Shown here: positions 1 through 9,796 of the stretch, piece after piece | How the letters are laid out: each line of letters opens with the position of its first letter | Position numbering within the stretch: the first letter of the stretch is position 1 | NCBI RefSeq assembly: GCF_014850975.1 | Contig: NZ_JACXST010000001.1 | Coordinates: 1,922,001 to 1,986,000 of the forward strand | Reading direction: 5' to 3' | Length of the DNA stretch: 64,000 nucleotides | Source: Methylomonas fluvii | GTDB taxonomy: Bacteria > Pseudomonadota > Gammaproteobacteria > Methylococcales > Methylomonadaceae | Notes under the pieces: model-generated | The model's database searches: none | Seen by the model: only the letters and a program-made list of their open reading frames with translations | What the model was told of the DNA's origin: nothing | Position numbers and translations under genes: made by a program

Positions 1-1
1 T

Positions 2-1372
2 ATAGATATAAATCATCAGCTTAATATGAATTCTTTGTATCAAGCCGTTCGTAATACTCTTTTCCTTGAAACTGCAAGCTCAATTAGTCAGCAAAATATT
101 AGTAATTCGTTTGTTACGACTGATAATATTTCTGGAAACGGAGGGCGGACTGAAGTAAAGACATTTAGTATTTCACCATATTGGACACCTCGTTTTGGTC
201 AGTTTGCGACGGGTTTAGCTAAAGTTGGTTATAGTAAATCTTCCTTTGAGAATTTAAATGGATCTTCAGTCACGCCGCAGTTATCAAGTTTAGTGTCTGA
301 TTCAGATACTATTACGCGCCAGGCTAGATTGTCCAGCGGCAGTTATTTTAATAGAATTAACTGGGGATTAAATTATTCGTCGCAAGAACAGAGTAGGGCT
401 GTCGGGCAAGATGTTCGGTTTGAACAATATCAAGGTAATGCCCGGTATTATATCAATAACAAGTTCAACCTTTTCGGGCAAGCTGGGTTTGAAAATAACG
501 ATTTTCAGACCTCGACAAACAGCATAAGTAATGGTTTTTTTTATACGGTAGGTGGTCAATGGACGCCAAGCAAGTGGTATTCACTTGAGGTCGGTATTGG
601 CAATAACAAGCATGCTACGTTGCAGTTTAATCCATCGGAAAATCTTAGTTCGACTATTACGTATCGCAATAAAGATGTTGGGTTAAACACTGGCGACTCT
701 TGGGATGCAAACTTTAATTATCGAGCTAAGCAGGCCAGTATTGCATTCAATTATTCCCAAGAGACCACGACGATGCAGCAATTGTTTGCCGAGCAAGGGT
801 TTTTTCTTCGGGATGCTTCGGGTAGTTTAACTCAGGTGGTCAATACTCAAGATTTAGTTTCACGGGGATTTCTAACCCCTGGTCCAACTGATCCTATTAC
901 CGGAAGATCATCGTTAATTCCAGGTCCCAATTTTAACAATACTCAGTTAGTTTTCAATCCGTTTGATTTGGTCAATGACGTGATTATTAGAAAACGTGGA
1001 AATCTTTCTTTCTCCTACCAAACAGGTAAGAGCAGTTATACCGCTTCGGTATTTAACGAGCGTAGGACATATGAAACCCGTTCTGGAGAAGACATGTCGT
1101 ATGGGGTTACGGGTAGTTGGCAATGGCAGTTTGCCTCTAGAATGGATCTTTATCTGAGGCCTTCTTGGCAGCATACCGATGGAGAGTTGGCCAGCAATTC
1201 TCGATATGATGTCGCTTTGGGGGTAAGCAGGGGCGTTCCGATTAATCTGGGTCGGCCCTTGTTAATGGATACCAGGCTTGAGTTTCGACATATCAATCAA
1301 ATATCTGATTCGTCTCAATTTAACGGTTATGTTGAAAACAGGGCGACAGCCAATTTTAACGTACGATTCTAA
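2..1372 (+). CDS. XrtA/PEP-CTERM system-associated outer-membrane barrel protein (TIGR03016-like), 5' end cut off
   Basis: The reading frame is open to the first bases of the window, so the ATG at 26 is probably internal and the signal peptide lies outside. The visible part of about 450 residues is made of alternating polar/aromatic strands typical of a beta-barrel. It ends in Asn-Val-Arg-Phe, a terminal Phe as expected for Bam-dependent outer-membrane proteins. Position directly upstream of the XrtA-associated ATPase matches the TIGR03016 family, always found in exosortase A exopolysaccharide loci; a role in polymer or protein export across the outer membrane is inferred. The gene ends 11 bases before the ATPase and is presumably cotranscribed. 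Confidence 0.75.
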   Translation: MDINHQLNMNSLYQAVRNTLFLETASSISQQNISNSFVTTDNISGNGGRTEVKTFSISPYWTPRFGQFATGLAKVGYSKSSFENLNGSSVTPQLSSLVSDSDTITRQARLSSGSYFNRINWGLNYSSQEQSRAVGQDVRFEQYQGNARYYINNKFNLFGQAGFENNDFQTSTNSISNGFFYTVGGQWTPSKWYSLEVGIGNNKHATLQFNPSENLSSTITYRNKDVGLNTGDSWDANFNYRAKQASIAFNYSQETTTMQQLFAEQGFFLRDASGSLTQVVNTQDLVSRGFLTPGPTDPITGRSSLIPGPNFNNTQLVFNPFDLVNDVIIRKRGNLSFSYQTGKSSYTASVFNERRTYETRSGEDMSYGVTGSWQWQFASRMDLYLRPSWQHTDGELASNSRYDVALGVSRGVPINLGRPLLMDTRLEFRHINQISDSSQFNGYVENRATANFNVRF

Positions 1373-1383
1373 ATAGAAACTAC

Positions 1384-2418
1384 ATGTACGACGGATTTTA
1401 TAATCTCACCCAAAAGCCGTTTCAGTTAAGTGCCGACCCAGATTTCTTTTTCCAGAGCTCGGTGCATAAACGTGCTTTAGCGTATATGCATTACGGCTTG
1501 ACGCAAGGTGAAGGCTTTGTTCTCGTTATTGGCTCGCCTGGCACAGGTAAAACTATGCTGGTAAAGAGCTTGATAAAAAATTTGAATAAGGAGAAATTGT
1601 TAATCGGTGTGATGATGACTTCTCAAGTGGGCCCCGAAGACACCTTGCGGATGGCTGCATCGACATTTGGATTTTCATTTTCTCTGACGGATAAAGCCAG
1701 TTTATTATCGGGATTTGAAAAATTTATCGCTGAAAAAGCCAGAGAGGGAAGGCGATTATTGTTGATCGTCGATGAAGCGCAGAATCTGCCTAAACAGTCC
1801 TTGGAAGAATTACGTATGCTTACCAATTTGGATGTTAACGGCAATCCCGTTTTTCAGGTATTTCTGGTTGGGCAAACCGAATTAAAACGTACCATTTACT
1901 CTGCGGATATGGAGCAGCTGAAACAACGGATCGTATCCACATTTCAGCTTGATCCGTTGGATTTGGAAGAGACCAAAGAATACATACTTTTTAGGTTGCA
2001 AACTGCGGGTTGGACGGGAACTCCCGAGTTTACACCAAGTGTTTTCGAGGTGATTCATGAGTTTAGCGGAGGCATTCCTAGGCGCATTAATTCCTTGTGT
2101 GATCGTCTGCTATTGTTCGGTTATTTGGAGGAGTTGAAGCTGCTGGATGAGCAGGCGGTTACCAAAGTGATTGTCGAGGTTAAGGAAGAAATGTTACTCG
2201 AAGCCGCTGACGAGGAGTATGAGAATTCCATGCCGCCTTTGCATCGTTTCAGTGATGTTGACTCAGAATCTCTTGAGCATCGGATTGCCAGACTCGAAGA
2301 TGTTGTCACCAATCTACGAAACAGTCTGAATAAAGAAAAAGCGCTGCTTAGAAAAGCAATTCTGCTGCAATTGGATATGGATGCTGTTTACAGCGATACA
2401 ACAACCTCCTTGGATTAA
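1384..2418 (+). CDS. XrtA-associated ATPase (ExeA-like AAA, TIGR03015 type)
   Basis: A 344-residue AAA ATPase. Walker A GSPGTGKT lies at residues 50-57 and Walker B LLLIVDEAQ has its acidic pair at residues 130-131. A GGIPRRINSLCDR segment in the lid region is typical of ExeA/GspA-like ATPases. The N-terminus (MYDGFYNLTQKPFQL) is the standard start of this family, which fixes the start codon. The C-terminal 60 residues are charged and possibly coiled. In exosortase A loci this ATPase accompanies the chain-length and export proteins; its exact job is not established. It lies 2 bases upstream of wecB, in the same operon. Confidence 0.85.
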   Translation: MYDGFYNLTQKPFQLSADPDFFFQSSVHKRALAYMHYGLTQGEGFVLVIGSPGTGKTMLVKSLIKNLNKEKLLIGVMMTSQVGPEDTLRMAASTFGFSFSLTDKASLLSGFEKFIAEKAREGRRLLLIVDEAQNLPKQSLEELRMLTNLDVNGNPVFQVFLVGQTELKRTIYSADMEQLKQRIVSTFQLDPLDLEETKEYILFRLQTAGWTGTPEFTPSVFEVIHEFSGGIPRRINSLCDRLLLFGYLEELKLLDEQAVTKVIVEVKEEMLLEAADEEYENSMPPLHRFSDVDSESLEHRIARLEDVVTNLRNSLNKEKALLRKAILLQLDMDAVYSDTTTSLD

Positions 2419-2420
2419 AA

Positions 2421-3548
2421 ATGTTCCCTAAAGTTTTGGTTTGCGTGGTTGGCGCGCGACCTAATTTCATGAAAATGGCGCCCATTATTAGGCAGTTGCA
2501 AGCAGTTAGGCATTTGATAACACCTTATCTGGTGCATACCGGTCAGCATTACGACCAAGCCATGAAAGATACTTTTTTCCAACAGCTCGGTATTCCAGAG
2601 CCGGACAAAGATTTGGGTGTCGGATCTGGTAGCCATGCAGTGCAGACTGCAAATGTTATGTTGCGCTTTGAGCCGGTTTTGGATGAGGTTAATCCTTTCG
2701 CGGTATTGGTTGTCGGCGACGTCAATTCCACCATCGCCTGCGGGTTGGTCGCAGTGAAAAAAAACATTCCACTGATTCATGTTGAGGCCGGTTTAAGAAG
2801 TTATGATCGGCAAATGCCGGAAGAAATTAACCGGATTTTGACCGATCAGCTGTCTGACTTGCTATTCACTACGGAACGTGCGGCGGCGGATAATTTGATT
2901 AGGGAGGGTATTGATGAACAGCGGATATGCTTTACTGGGAACGTGATGATCGATACGCTTTTGGCTAACTGCCAGCAAGCTTCTTCTTTGGCGGAAACAT
3001 TGCAGCGATACGGTTCTAAGCAGGCTGTTTCGGAAAAAGCTTATGCCTTATTAACATTGCACAGGCCTTCAAATGTTGACGACCCCGAAACACTGGCGCG
3101 CTTGGTTCGGGTCGTGGGTGATATAAGCGAAAAACTCCCTGTGATATTTCCGGTTCACCCACGCACACAGCAAAAAATTGCCGAAGCGGGTTTATTGCAA
3201 ATATTGCCACAGCAGAGGGTGATTATGTTGCCGCCGGTGGCATATTTGGAAATGCTCGGTTTGATGCAATCCGCCCAATTGGTTTTGACTGATTCCGGTG
3301 GCTTACAGGAAGAAACCACCGCATTGGGTGTGCCTTGTGTGACTTTGCGGGAAAATACCGAAAGGCCGATTACGATCACCGAGGGCTCGAATACTATTGT
3401 AGGAACCGATCCGGCCAAAATCATGCAATGTGTAGATGATATTTTGCACACTGGCGGTAAGAGCGGTCGCGTCCCGGAATATTGGGACGGTAAAGCCGCT
3501 GGTCGCATCGTCGATGAAATTGTGCGTCGTTATGAGTTGGCAGGGTAA
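2421..3548 (+). CDS. wecB: UDP-N-acetylglucosamine 2-epimerase (non-hydrolysing)
   Basis: A 375-residue enzyme of the WecB/MnaA family, which interconverts UDP-GlcNAc and UDP-ManNAc in the cytoplasm. The N-terminal VGARPNFMKMAPI and HTGQHYDQAM segments, the HVEAGLRSYD motif, and the LTDSGGLQEE and RENTERPIT motifs of the UDP-binding half are all present. Length is normal for the family. It sits between the XrtA ATPase and the deacetylase, so the UDP-ManNAc probably feeds the exopolysaccharide made by this locus rather than enterobacterial common antigen. Confidence 0.92.
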   Translation: MFPKVLVCVVGARPNFMKMAPIIRQLQAVRHLITPYLVHTGQHYDQAMKDTFFQQLGIPEPDKDLGVGSGSHAVQTANVMLRFEPVLDEVNPFAVLVVGDVNSTIACGLVAVKKNIPLIHVEAGLRSYDRQMPEEINRILTDQLSDLLFTTERAAADNLIREGIDEQRICFTGNVMIDTLLANCQQASSLAETLQRYGSKQAVSEKAYALLTLHRPSNVDDPETLARLVRVVGDISEKLPVIFPVHPRTQQKIAEAGLLQILPQQRVIMLPPVAYLEMLGLMQSAQLVLTDSGGLQEETTALGVPCVTLRENTERPITITEGSNTIVGTDPAKIMQCVDDILHTGGKSGRVPEYWDGKAAGRIVDEIVRRYELAG

Positions 3549-3554
3549 AACTGT

Positions 3555-4418
3555 ATGAATTTGCCTGTGCGGGTTAATGCCATGACTGTCGATGTCGAGG
3601 ATTATTTTCAGGTCTCGGCTTTTGAGGCGAAGATTCAGCGTGACCAGTGGGATAGATTGCCGCACCGGGTAGAGCAGAACACCCAGAGAATTTTGGATTT
3701 GTTTGCTCAACATCAAGTAAAAGCTACGTTTTTTACCTTGGGCTGGGTGGCTGAGCGTTACCCTCAGTTGGTCAAGCGAATTGTCGATGAAGGGCATGAG
3801 CTCGCGTCGCACGGTTATCAACACACCCGAGTAACCGAGCAAACGCCGGAGCAGTTTCGGGAAGATATTAGAATTAGCCGGCAGATTCTCGAGGATATTG
3901 GTGGTCAGCCAATTGTGGGTTATCGTGCTGCCAGCTATTCTATAGGTGCAAAGAATCTCTGGGCGCTTGAGGTGTTGGAAGACGAGGGCTTTCAATACAG
4001 TTCTAGTATATATCCTGTAAAACACGATTTATACGGTATGCCGAGTGCCCCCCGCTTTGCTTATCGGCCGGATAACGCGCCTAAACTGTTGGAAATACCA
4101 ATTACTACTTTGAACATACTGGATCGTAATATCCCCTGCGGTGGCGGCGGTTTTTTTCGATTATATCCGTATCAATTTTCGAAGTGGGCTTATCGTCACC
4201 TTAATAAACACGAAAACCAGTCAGGTATTTTTTATTTTCACCCATGGGAAATAGATCCAGAGCAACCGCGGCAGCATGACCTATCATTTAAAACCCGCTT
4301 CAGACATTATCTGAATCTGGGGCGAATGCAAAATCGGCTTAACAGCTTACTAACCGATTTTGCTTGGGATACCATGCGGAATGTGTTTCTAACCAAGCAA
4401 ACTGACAAATCATCATAG
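3555..4418 (+). CDS. XrtA-associated polysaccharide deacetylase (NodB domain plus DUF3473)
   Basis: A 287-residue NodB-fold carbohydrate esterase. The MTVDVEDYFQV motif near residue 10 carries the metal/catalytic aspartates, HELASHGYQH is the metal-binding histidine motif, and GYRAASYSI is the third NodB motif. The C-terminal part (FYFHPWEIDPEQPR) is the DUF3473 region that marks the exosortase-locus subfamily (TIGR03006). There is no clear signal peptide, so it may act in the cytoplasm or be exported by another route. It probably removes N-acetyl groups from the exopolysaccharide repeat or its precursor. The FemAB gene starts 7 bases downstream. Confidence 0.88.
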   Translation: MNLPVRVNAMTVDVEDYFQVSAFEAKIQRDQWDRLPHRVEQNTQRILDLFAQHQVKATFFTLGWVAERYPQLVKRIVDEGHELASHGYQHTRVTEQTPEQFREDIRISRQILEDIGGQPIVGYRAASYSIGAKNLWALEVLEDEGFQYSSSIYPVKHDLYGMPSAPRFAYRPDNAPKLLEIPITTLNILDRNIPCGGGGFFRLYPYQFSKWAYRHLNKHENQSGIFYFHPWEIDPEQPRQHDLSFKTRFRHYLNLGRMQNRLNSLLTDFAWDTMRNVFLTKQTDKSS

Positions 4419-4424
4419 TTAGTC

Positions 4425-5444
4425 ATGATCAAATTACTTGAGCCAGCCCAAAGAGAGCGTTGGGATCACTATGTCATGGCGGCGGCCGATGGCAGTTTTT
4501 TTCATTTATCCGCTTGGCAGCAGGTGATAAAGCAGGCTTTTGGACACAACACATATTATTACTACACAGAGCAAGATGGCGAAATTACCGGTATTTTGCC
4601 CTTGACCCATGTCAATAGCTTGTTATTTGGCAATTCTTTGGTTTCAAACGCTTTTTGTGTTTATGGGGGAATTGTCGCGAGCAATGATGAAGCCTTCGTA
4701 GCGTTACAAAGCAAAGCGCAACAACTGGCTAGGGAATTGGGTGTGGATAGCCTGGAGATGAGAAATCGGCAACAGTATCACCCCGATTGGCCACATAAAG
4801 AACTCTATGTCACCTTTAGAAAAGAACTCGATCCAGACGTCGAAAAAAATCTAAATGCGATTCCACGCAAGCAGCGGGCAATGGTCCGGGCTGGCATCAA
4901 AGCCGGTCTTACCAGTGTCATCGACGATAATGTCGAACGTTTGTATCGCGCCTATTCCGAAAGTGTCCGGAATCTAGGCACCCCGGTATTTCCGAAAAAA
5001 TATTTTCAAATTTTGCAAGCTGTATTCGGCGAGAGTTGCGAGGTGCTAACGATAGAGCACGAAGGTCAACTGGTTGCTAGTGTGATGAGTTTTTATTTCA
5101 AGGACGAGGTTTTGCCGTATTACGGCGGCGGCACCGATGCTGCCCGTGATTTGAAAGGCAACGATTTCATGTATTGGGAAGTGATGCGGCGCGCGGTGGA
5201 AAAAGGCTGTAAGATTTTCGATTACGGTCGCAGTAAAACCGGCACAGGCTCCTATCGCTTCAAAAAGCATTGGGGTTTCGAACCGGAACCGCTCTATTAC
5301 GAGGTTGATCTGGTTAAAGCCAAACAAATACCTGAAATTAATCCGCTCAATCCTAAATACCGCTTGTTTATCGCCGCTTGGAAGCACTTGCCTTTGCCGG
5401 TTAGTCAGTTGGTCGGTCCTTGGCTTGCCAAGGACTTGGGCTAA
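4425..5444 (+). CDS. FemAB-family XrtA/PEP-CTERM-associated protein
   Basis: A 339-residue protein of the double-GNAT FemAB superfamily (TIGR03019 type in exosortase loci). The central IPRKQRAMVRAG segment and the C-terminal YDYGRS-like FDYGRSKTGTGSYRFKKHWGFEP segment (residues about 265-288) are the recognisable family features. Relatives transfer aminoacyl groups to peptidoglycan or sugars; here an aminoacyl modification of the exopolysaccharide or its lipid-linked precursor is inferred. Its TAA stop overlaps the next ATG by one base (TAATG), so the two genes are translationally coupled. Confidence 0.85.
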   Translation: MIKLLEPAQRERWDHYVMAAADGSFFHLSAWQQVIKQAFGHNTYYYYTEQDGEITGILPLTHVNSLLFGNSLVSNAFCVYGGIVASNDEAFVALQSKAQQLARELGVDSLEMRNRQQYHPDWPHKELYVTFRKELDPDVEKNLNAIPRKQRAMVRAGIKAGLTSVIDDNVERLYRAYSESVRNLGTPVFPKKYFQILQAVFGESCEVLTIEHEGQLVASVMSFYFKDEVLPYYGGGTDAARDLKGNDFMYWEVMRRAVEKGCKIFDYGRSKTGTGSYRFKKHWGFEPEPLYYEVDLVKAKQIPEINPLNPKYRLFIAAWKHLPLPVSQLVGPWLAKDLG

Positions 5445-6649
5445 TGGAAAAGCCTAAATTACTTTATTTAGTCCATCGTATTCCTTATCCCCCTAACAAG
5501 GGCGATAAGATTCGTTCCTTTCATTTTTTGTTGGCGTTAGCGGCTGAATACCGGATATTTCTCGGTACCTTTATCGATGACCCGGATGATAAGCAGCATA
5601 TCGACGCCTTAGATTCTTTCTGTGCAGATACTTGCTGTATCGAATTAAATCCCCAGAGCGGTAAAATTAAAAGTCTGACAGGTTTGCTGAGTGGAGAAGC
5701 CTTGAGTTTGCCCTATTACCGTAACCGCGGATTACAGGAATGGGTAGATAAGACCATCGAAGAACAGGGTATCGAGCGGGTAATGATCTTTTCGTCGCCA
5801 ATGGCGCAATATGTTGAGAAATATACCAACTTGCATTGGGTAGCCGATTTTGTCGATGTTGATTCCGATAAATGGCGGCAATATGCGCTTAGCAAGCATT
5901 GGCCCGCAAGTTGGATCTATCGGCGAGAAGCCGAGAAATTGTTGAGCTATGAGCGCCGTATCGCCGGTAGGGCCGATGCGACAATATTAGTATCCGAACA
6001 AGAAGCAGGTTTGTTTAAAACTTTGGCGCCTGAATCGGCAAGCAAAATTGGTTTTGTAAACAACGGAGTGGATACGGATAAGTTCGATCCGGATTTGTCA
6101 TGGCAAACGCCTTTCCCGGCCACCCAGCAGGCTATAGTTTTTACGGGGGCGATGGATTATTGGGCTAATGTCGATGCGGTCAAATGGTTTGCCGAGCAGG
6201 TTTTTCCTACTATTAAAAGCCGCTTGCCTGGCGTACATTTTTACATAGTGGGTTCCAAGCCTGCCAAAGAAGTGTTGCAACTGGCGGATAAAGACTCCGC
6301 CGTCATTGTGACCGGTCGGGTTGACGATGTGAGGCCCTATGTTGCTTACGCTGACGTTGTCGTCGCGCCCTTGCGAATTGCCAGAGGCATTCAAAACAAG
6401 GTGTTGGAAGCGATGGCGATGGCGAAGCCCATAGTGGCTACTTCGGCGGCTATGGAAGGTATACCCGGTGGAGCGGATTTGCAGGTGGCGATAACCGACG
6501 CTCCGGAAGACTTTGCCAGCCAAGTTTTACAGTTTTTGGACCAGCCGGTCGAATCGGCTAACGTCAATCGCCGCTATGTAGAAAGCGATTTCAGTTGGGA
6601 GCAAAACGGCCAACGCTTGTGCCGATTGATAGCGGGCGAGTCTGCATAA
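5444..6649 (+). CDS. XrtA-system glycosyltransferase, TIGR03087-like (GT4)
   Basis: A GT-B fold glycosyltransferase of 401 residues. The ATG at 5444 is preferred because the product then begins MEKPKLLYLVHRIPYPPNKGDK, the usual start of this family; an in-frame TTG at 5420 would lie inside the FemAB gene. The acceptor-side glycine-rich region PYPPNKGDKIRS and the donor-side APLRIARGIQNKVLEAMAM motif (C-terminal half) are clear. It probably adds one sugar of the exopolysaccharide repeat on the cytoplasmic face. The next glycosyltransferase begins immediately after its stop. Confidence 0.87.
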   Translation: MEKPKLLYLVHRIPYPPNKGDKIRSFHFLLALAAEYRIFLGTFIDDPDDKQHIDALDSFCADTCCIELNPQSGKIKSLTGLLSGEALSLPYYRNRGLQEWVDKTIEEQGIERVMIFSSPMAQYVEKYTNLHWVADFVDVDSDKWRQYALSKHWPASWIYRREAEKLLSYERRIAGRADATILVSEQEAGLFKTLAPESASKIGFVNNGVDTDKFDPDLSWQTPFPATQQAIVFTGAMDYWANVDAVKWFAEQVFPTIKSRLPGVHFYIVGSKPAKEVLQLADKDSAVIVTGRVDDVRPYVAYADVVVAPLRIARGIQNKVLEAMAMAKPIVATSAAMEGIPGGADLQVAITDAPEDFASQVLQFLDQPVESANVNRRYVESDFSWEQNGQRLCRLIAGESA

Positions 6650-7786
6650 ATGTCCAGACAGTTGCCGCCCTTAATCGTGCATATCATTTATCGGCTAGGC
6701 ATTGGTGGTCTGGAGAACGGTCTGGTCAATATCATTAACAATTTGCCGGAATACAATTACCGGCACGCTATTATCTGTTTAGCGGATAGCACCGAATTCA
6801 GCCAACGTATCAAGCGGCAAGATGTGATTGTTCATCAGTTGCATAAGCGCCCAGGGCAGGATTGGGCATCGTTTTATACGGTCTATCGCTTGTTGAAACA
6901 ATGGCAGCCGGCTATTGTGCATACCCGTAATTTAGCGGCTATCGAATATCAGGTTAGCGCGTTGTTTGCCGGCGTGCCTTATCGAGTTCATGGCGAGCAT
7001 GGCTGGGATGTCTTCGATCCGGATGGCAGTAATGTCAGATATCAATGGTTAAGGCGGGGTTTAGGTTTAATCATCCATCGCTTCATTCCTTTGTCGCAGC
7101 ATTTGCAGGATTATTTGCTGAATCGAGTTGGCATTCCTTCGGCTAAAATTACGCGCATCTGTAACGGCGTCGACACCAAAACATTTTACCCTCGTGTCGG
7201 AATTAGACAAATACCGGACGGTTGCTCGCTGAGTTTGGATGAAAAGCTGGTGATCGGTACGGTCGGACGCATGCACGGCGTGAAAGATCAATTGACTCTG
7301 GTTAGGGCGTTTATCGATGCTTGTCAAAAATCCCCGGAATTTGCCCAATTTACCCGCTTGTTTTTGATTGGTGACGGGCCTTTGCGAGCCGAAGCGCTTG
7401 AGTTATTGAGTGCCGCCAGCCTTACCGATAAAGCCTGGTTGCCCGGCGAACGTAACGACATTGCAGAAATCCTGCGTAGTCTGGATATTTTCGTATTGCC
7501 TTCTAAGGCGGAAGGCATTTCCAATACTATATTGGAAGCGATGGCTAGTGGTTTGCCGGTTATAGCGACTCGTGTCGGCGGTAACCCCGAGTTGGTGCTG
7601 GATGGCAAGACCGGATGCCTGGTAGAAAAAGAGGATGTAGCGGGCTTGTCATTCGCGATGCGTGATTTGGCGTTGGATGATAGCAAACGGCAGCAACTGG
7701 GCGAAGCTTCGCTGAGGCGGATTCAGGCGGAATTTTCAATCGATAGCATGGTGGATCGCTATCGGCAAGTTTATGACAAGCAGTAA
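6650..7786 (+). CDS. XrtA-system glycosyltransferase, TIGR03088-like (GT4)
   Basis: A 378-residue GT4 enzyme. The N-terminal IYRLGIGGLENGLVNIIN acceptor loop and the C-terminal PSKAEGISNTILEAMASGLPVIA donor motif with its E-x7-E pattern are both present. TIGR03087-like and TIGR03088-like transferases usually sit side by side in exosortase A loci, as here with zero spacing. It adds a further sugar of the repeat unit; donor and linkage cannot be read from the sequence. Confidence 0.87.
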   Translation: MSRQLPPLIVHIIYRLGIGGLENGLVNIINNLPEYNYRHAIICLADSTEFSQRIKRQDVIVHQLHKRPGQDWASFYTVYRLLKQWQPAIVHTRNLAAIEYQVSALFAGVPYRVHGEHGWDVFDPDGSNVRYQWLRRGLGLIIHRFIPLSQHLQDYLLNRVGIPSAKITRICNGVDTKTFYPRVGIRQIPDGCSLSLDEKLVIGTVGRMHGVKDQLTLVRAFIDACQKSPEFAQFTRLFLIGDGPLRAEALELLSAASLTDKAWLPGERNDIAEILRSLDIFVLPSKAEGISNTILEAMASGLPVIATRVGGNPELVLDGKTGCLVEKEDVAGLSFAMRDLALDDSKRQQLGEASLRRIQAEFSIDSMVDRYRQVYDKQ

Positions 7787-7806
7787 ATGATCCAGAGAGA
7801 ACTCAT

Positions 7807-9690
7807 ATGTGCGGCATAGTCGGTATTTTCGATATTACAGGTGCTAGTGAAATAGACCGCAATTTGTTGTCGCGGATGAACGAATCCCAGTTCCACCGGG
7901 GGCCAGACGAAGGCGGTTTGCATACCGAGCCTGGTTTGGGTTTTGGTCACCGCAGACTGTCCATTATTGACTTGTCCAGCGGTCAGCAACCCATGCATAG
8001 TCAGGATGGCAATGTGGTGCTGACTTATAACGGTGAGGTCTACAATTTTCCTGAATTGCGAGAAGAGTTGGAGGCATTGGGCTTTAGCTTCAGGACGCAT
8101 TGCGATACAGAAGTCATTCTCTATGCTTGGCAAGCGTGGGGCGAGTCGTGCGTGGAACGCTTGCGCGGCATGTTTGCCTTTGGGATTTGGGATAGGCCGC
8201 GGCAGACCTTATTTTTGGCCAGAGATCGTCTCGGCGTAAAGCCGCTGTTTTATGCCGAATTAAGTAACGGTCAGTTCATTTTTGGTTCCGAATTGAAAGC
8301 ATTGAAACAACACCCTTTACTGCCAAAAAATGTTGACCCTACAGCGGTAGAAGACTATTTCGGCTTTGGTTACATTCCCGATCCAAAAACCATATATAAA
8401 GGTGTTTATAAGCTTGAGTCCGGATATTGTTTAACGATTAAACGAGGACAGAACGGCTTTCGGCCTAAACAATATTGGGATGTTAAATTTCAGACGGCTT
8501 CTGCGGGCAACCCAGCAGAAGCTGGTGAAGAGTTAATCCAGCGCTTGCGCGAGGCAGTGAAAATTAGAATGGTCGCTGATGTGCCATTGGGCGCATTTCT
8601 GTCTGGCGGCGTCGATTCCAGCGGTGTCGTGGCATTGATGGCGGGACTATCCAAAGATCCGGTCAATACTTGTTCGATTTCCTTCGGCGATCCTAAATTT
8701 AACGAAGCGCAATTCGCCGCCCAAGTTGCGGAGCGTTACCACACCGCACACCGAGTCGAACAAGTCGATCCCGAAGACTTTAGTTTGATTGATCAATTAT
8801 CCGGTTTGTATGACGAGCCATACGCCGACAGTTCTGCGTTACCTACTTACCGAGTTTGCGAATTGGCCAAGAAACAGGTCACTGTGGTGTTATCTGGCGA
8901 CGGCGGCGACGAGAATCTGGCTGGTTACAGGCGCTATCGCTGGCATACCTATGAAGAGAGGATGAGGGCATTATTGCCTGATGCGTTGCGGATGCCTTTG
9001 TTCTCGACCTTAGGCAAGGTATATCCGAAGCTGGATTGGGCGCCCAAGGTATTAAGGGCAAAAACAACTTTCGAGTCTATTGGTAGAGATTCGATGGCAG
9101 GTTATTTTCACAGCGTGTCGGTACTGTCCAACGGCATGCGCAGCCAATTATTTAGCGATAGTCTAAAAAGCGAGTTGCAGGGTTATGAGGCTATTGAGGT
9201 ATTCCGTCGGTATAGCCAGCAAGCTCCGGATCATCCTCTGTCAATGGTGCAATATTTGGATTTGAAAACTTATTTGGCTGGAGATATTCTGACTAAGGTT
9301 GATCGGGCTAGTATGGCTCATGCTTTGGAAGTTCGGGTGCCGTTGTTGGATCATAAACTGGTGGAATGGATGGCGACCTTGCCTCCTGATTTAAAACTAC
9401 ATGGGCGAGAAGGTAAATATCTATTCAAGAAAGCATTGGAGCCTTATCTACCTAATGATATTCTTTATCGACCCAAAATGGGTTTTGCGGTGCCATTAAG
9501 TAACTGGTTTAGAGGGCCGTTAAAGGGGCGAGTGCAGCAGGCCTTGCTGGGGGAAACTCTGAAAAGCACAGGGTGGTTCGATGACGCTTATTTGCATCAT
9601 TTGGTTACTCAGCATCAGTCCGGGCTGCGCGATTACAGTGCGTCGATTTGGTCTTTGCTGATGTTTGAAGCGTTTCTTCGAAATAGTTAA
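7807..9690 (+). CDS. XrtA/PEP-CTERM system amidotransferase (asparagine synthase-like)
   Basis: A 627-residue class II glutamine amidotransferase joined to an asparagine synthase domain. The product starts MCGIVGIFD, so Cys2 becomes the N-terminal nucleophile after Met removal. The adenylating PP-loop LSGGVDSS is at residues 265-272 and DGGDENLAGYRRY follows. It resembles AsnB, but in exosortase A loci this subfamily (TIGR03108) is thought to amidate a sugar acid or other precursor rather than serve asparagine supply. ATG at 7807 follows an AGAGAG-type ribosome site. Compare the second copy at 16695, which lacks the cysteine. Confidence 0.87.
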   Translation: MCGIVGIFDITGASEIDRNLLSRMNESQFHRGPDEGGLHTEPGLGFGHRRLSIIDLSSGQQPMHSQDGNVVLTYNGEVYNFPELREELEALGFSFRTHCDTEVILYAWQAWGESCVERLRGMFAFGIWDRPRQTLFLARDRLGVKPLFYAELSNGQFIFGSELKALKQHPLLPKNVDPTAVEDYFGFGYIPDPKTIYKGVYKLESGYCLTIKRGQNGFRPKQYWDVKFQTASAGNPAEAGEELIQRLREAVKIRMVADVPLGAFLSGGVDSSGVVALMAGLSKDPVNTCSISFGDPKFNEAQFAAQVAERYHTAHRVEQVDPEDFSLIDQLSGLYDEPYADSSALPTYRVCELAKKQVTVVLSGDGGDENLAGYRRYRWHTYEERMRALLPDALRMPLFSTLGKVYPKLDWAPKVLRAKTTFESIGRDSMAGYFHSVSVLSNGMRSQLFSDSLKSELQGYEAIEVFRRYSQQAPDHPLSMVQYLDLKTYLAGDILTKVDRASMAHALEVRVPLLDHKLVEWMATLPPDLKLHGREGKYLFKKALEPYLPNDILYRPKMGFAVPLSNWFRGPLKGRVQQALLGETLKSTGWFDDAYLHHLVTQHQSGLRDYSASIWSLLMFEAFLRNS

Positions 9691-9796
9691 ATGATCGACT
9701 TTCAAATTCTGGATCTGTACCTGTGTGCAATAGACAGATACAAGGTATTTTGCTAGAGTGCGAACCAATTCAAAGTTTAATTTAAGAGGGTTCCAG

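Noticed and set aside
5420-5443. TTG start for the TIGR03087-like glycosyltransferase
   Set aside because: The ATG at 5444, coupled to the FemAB stop by TAATG, gives the family N-terminus.
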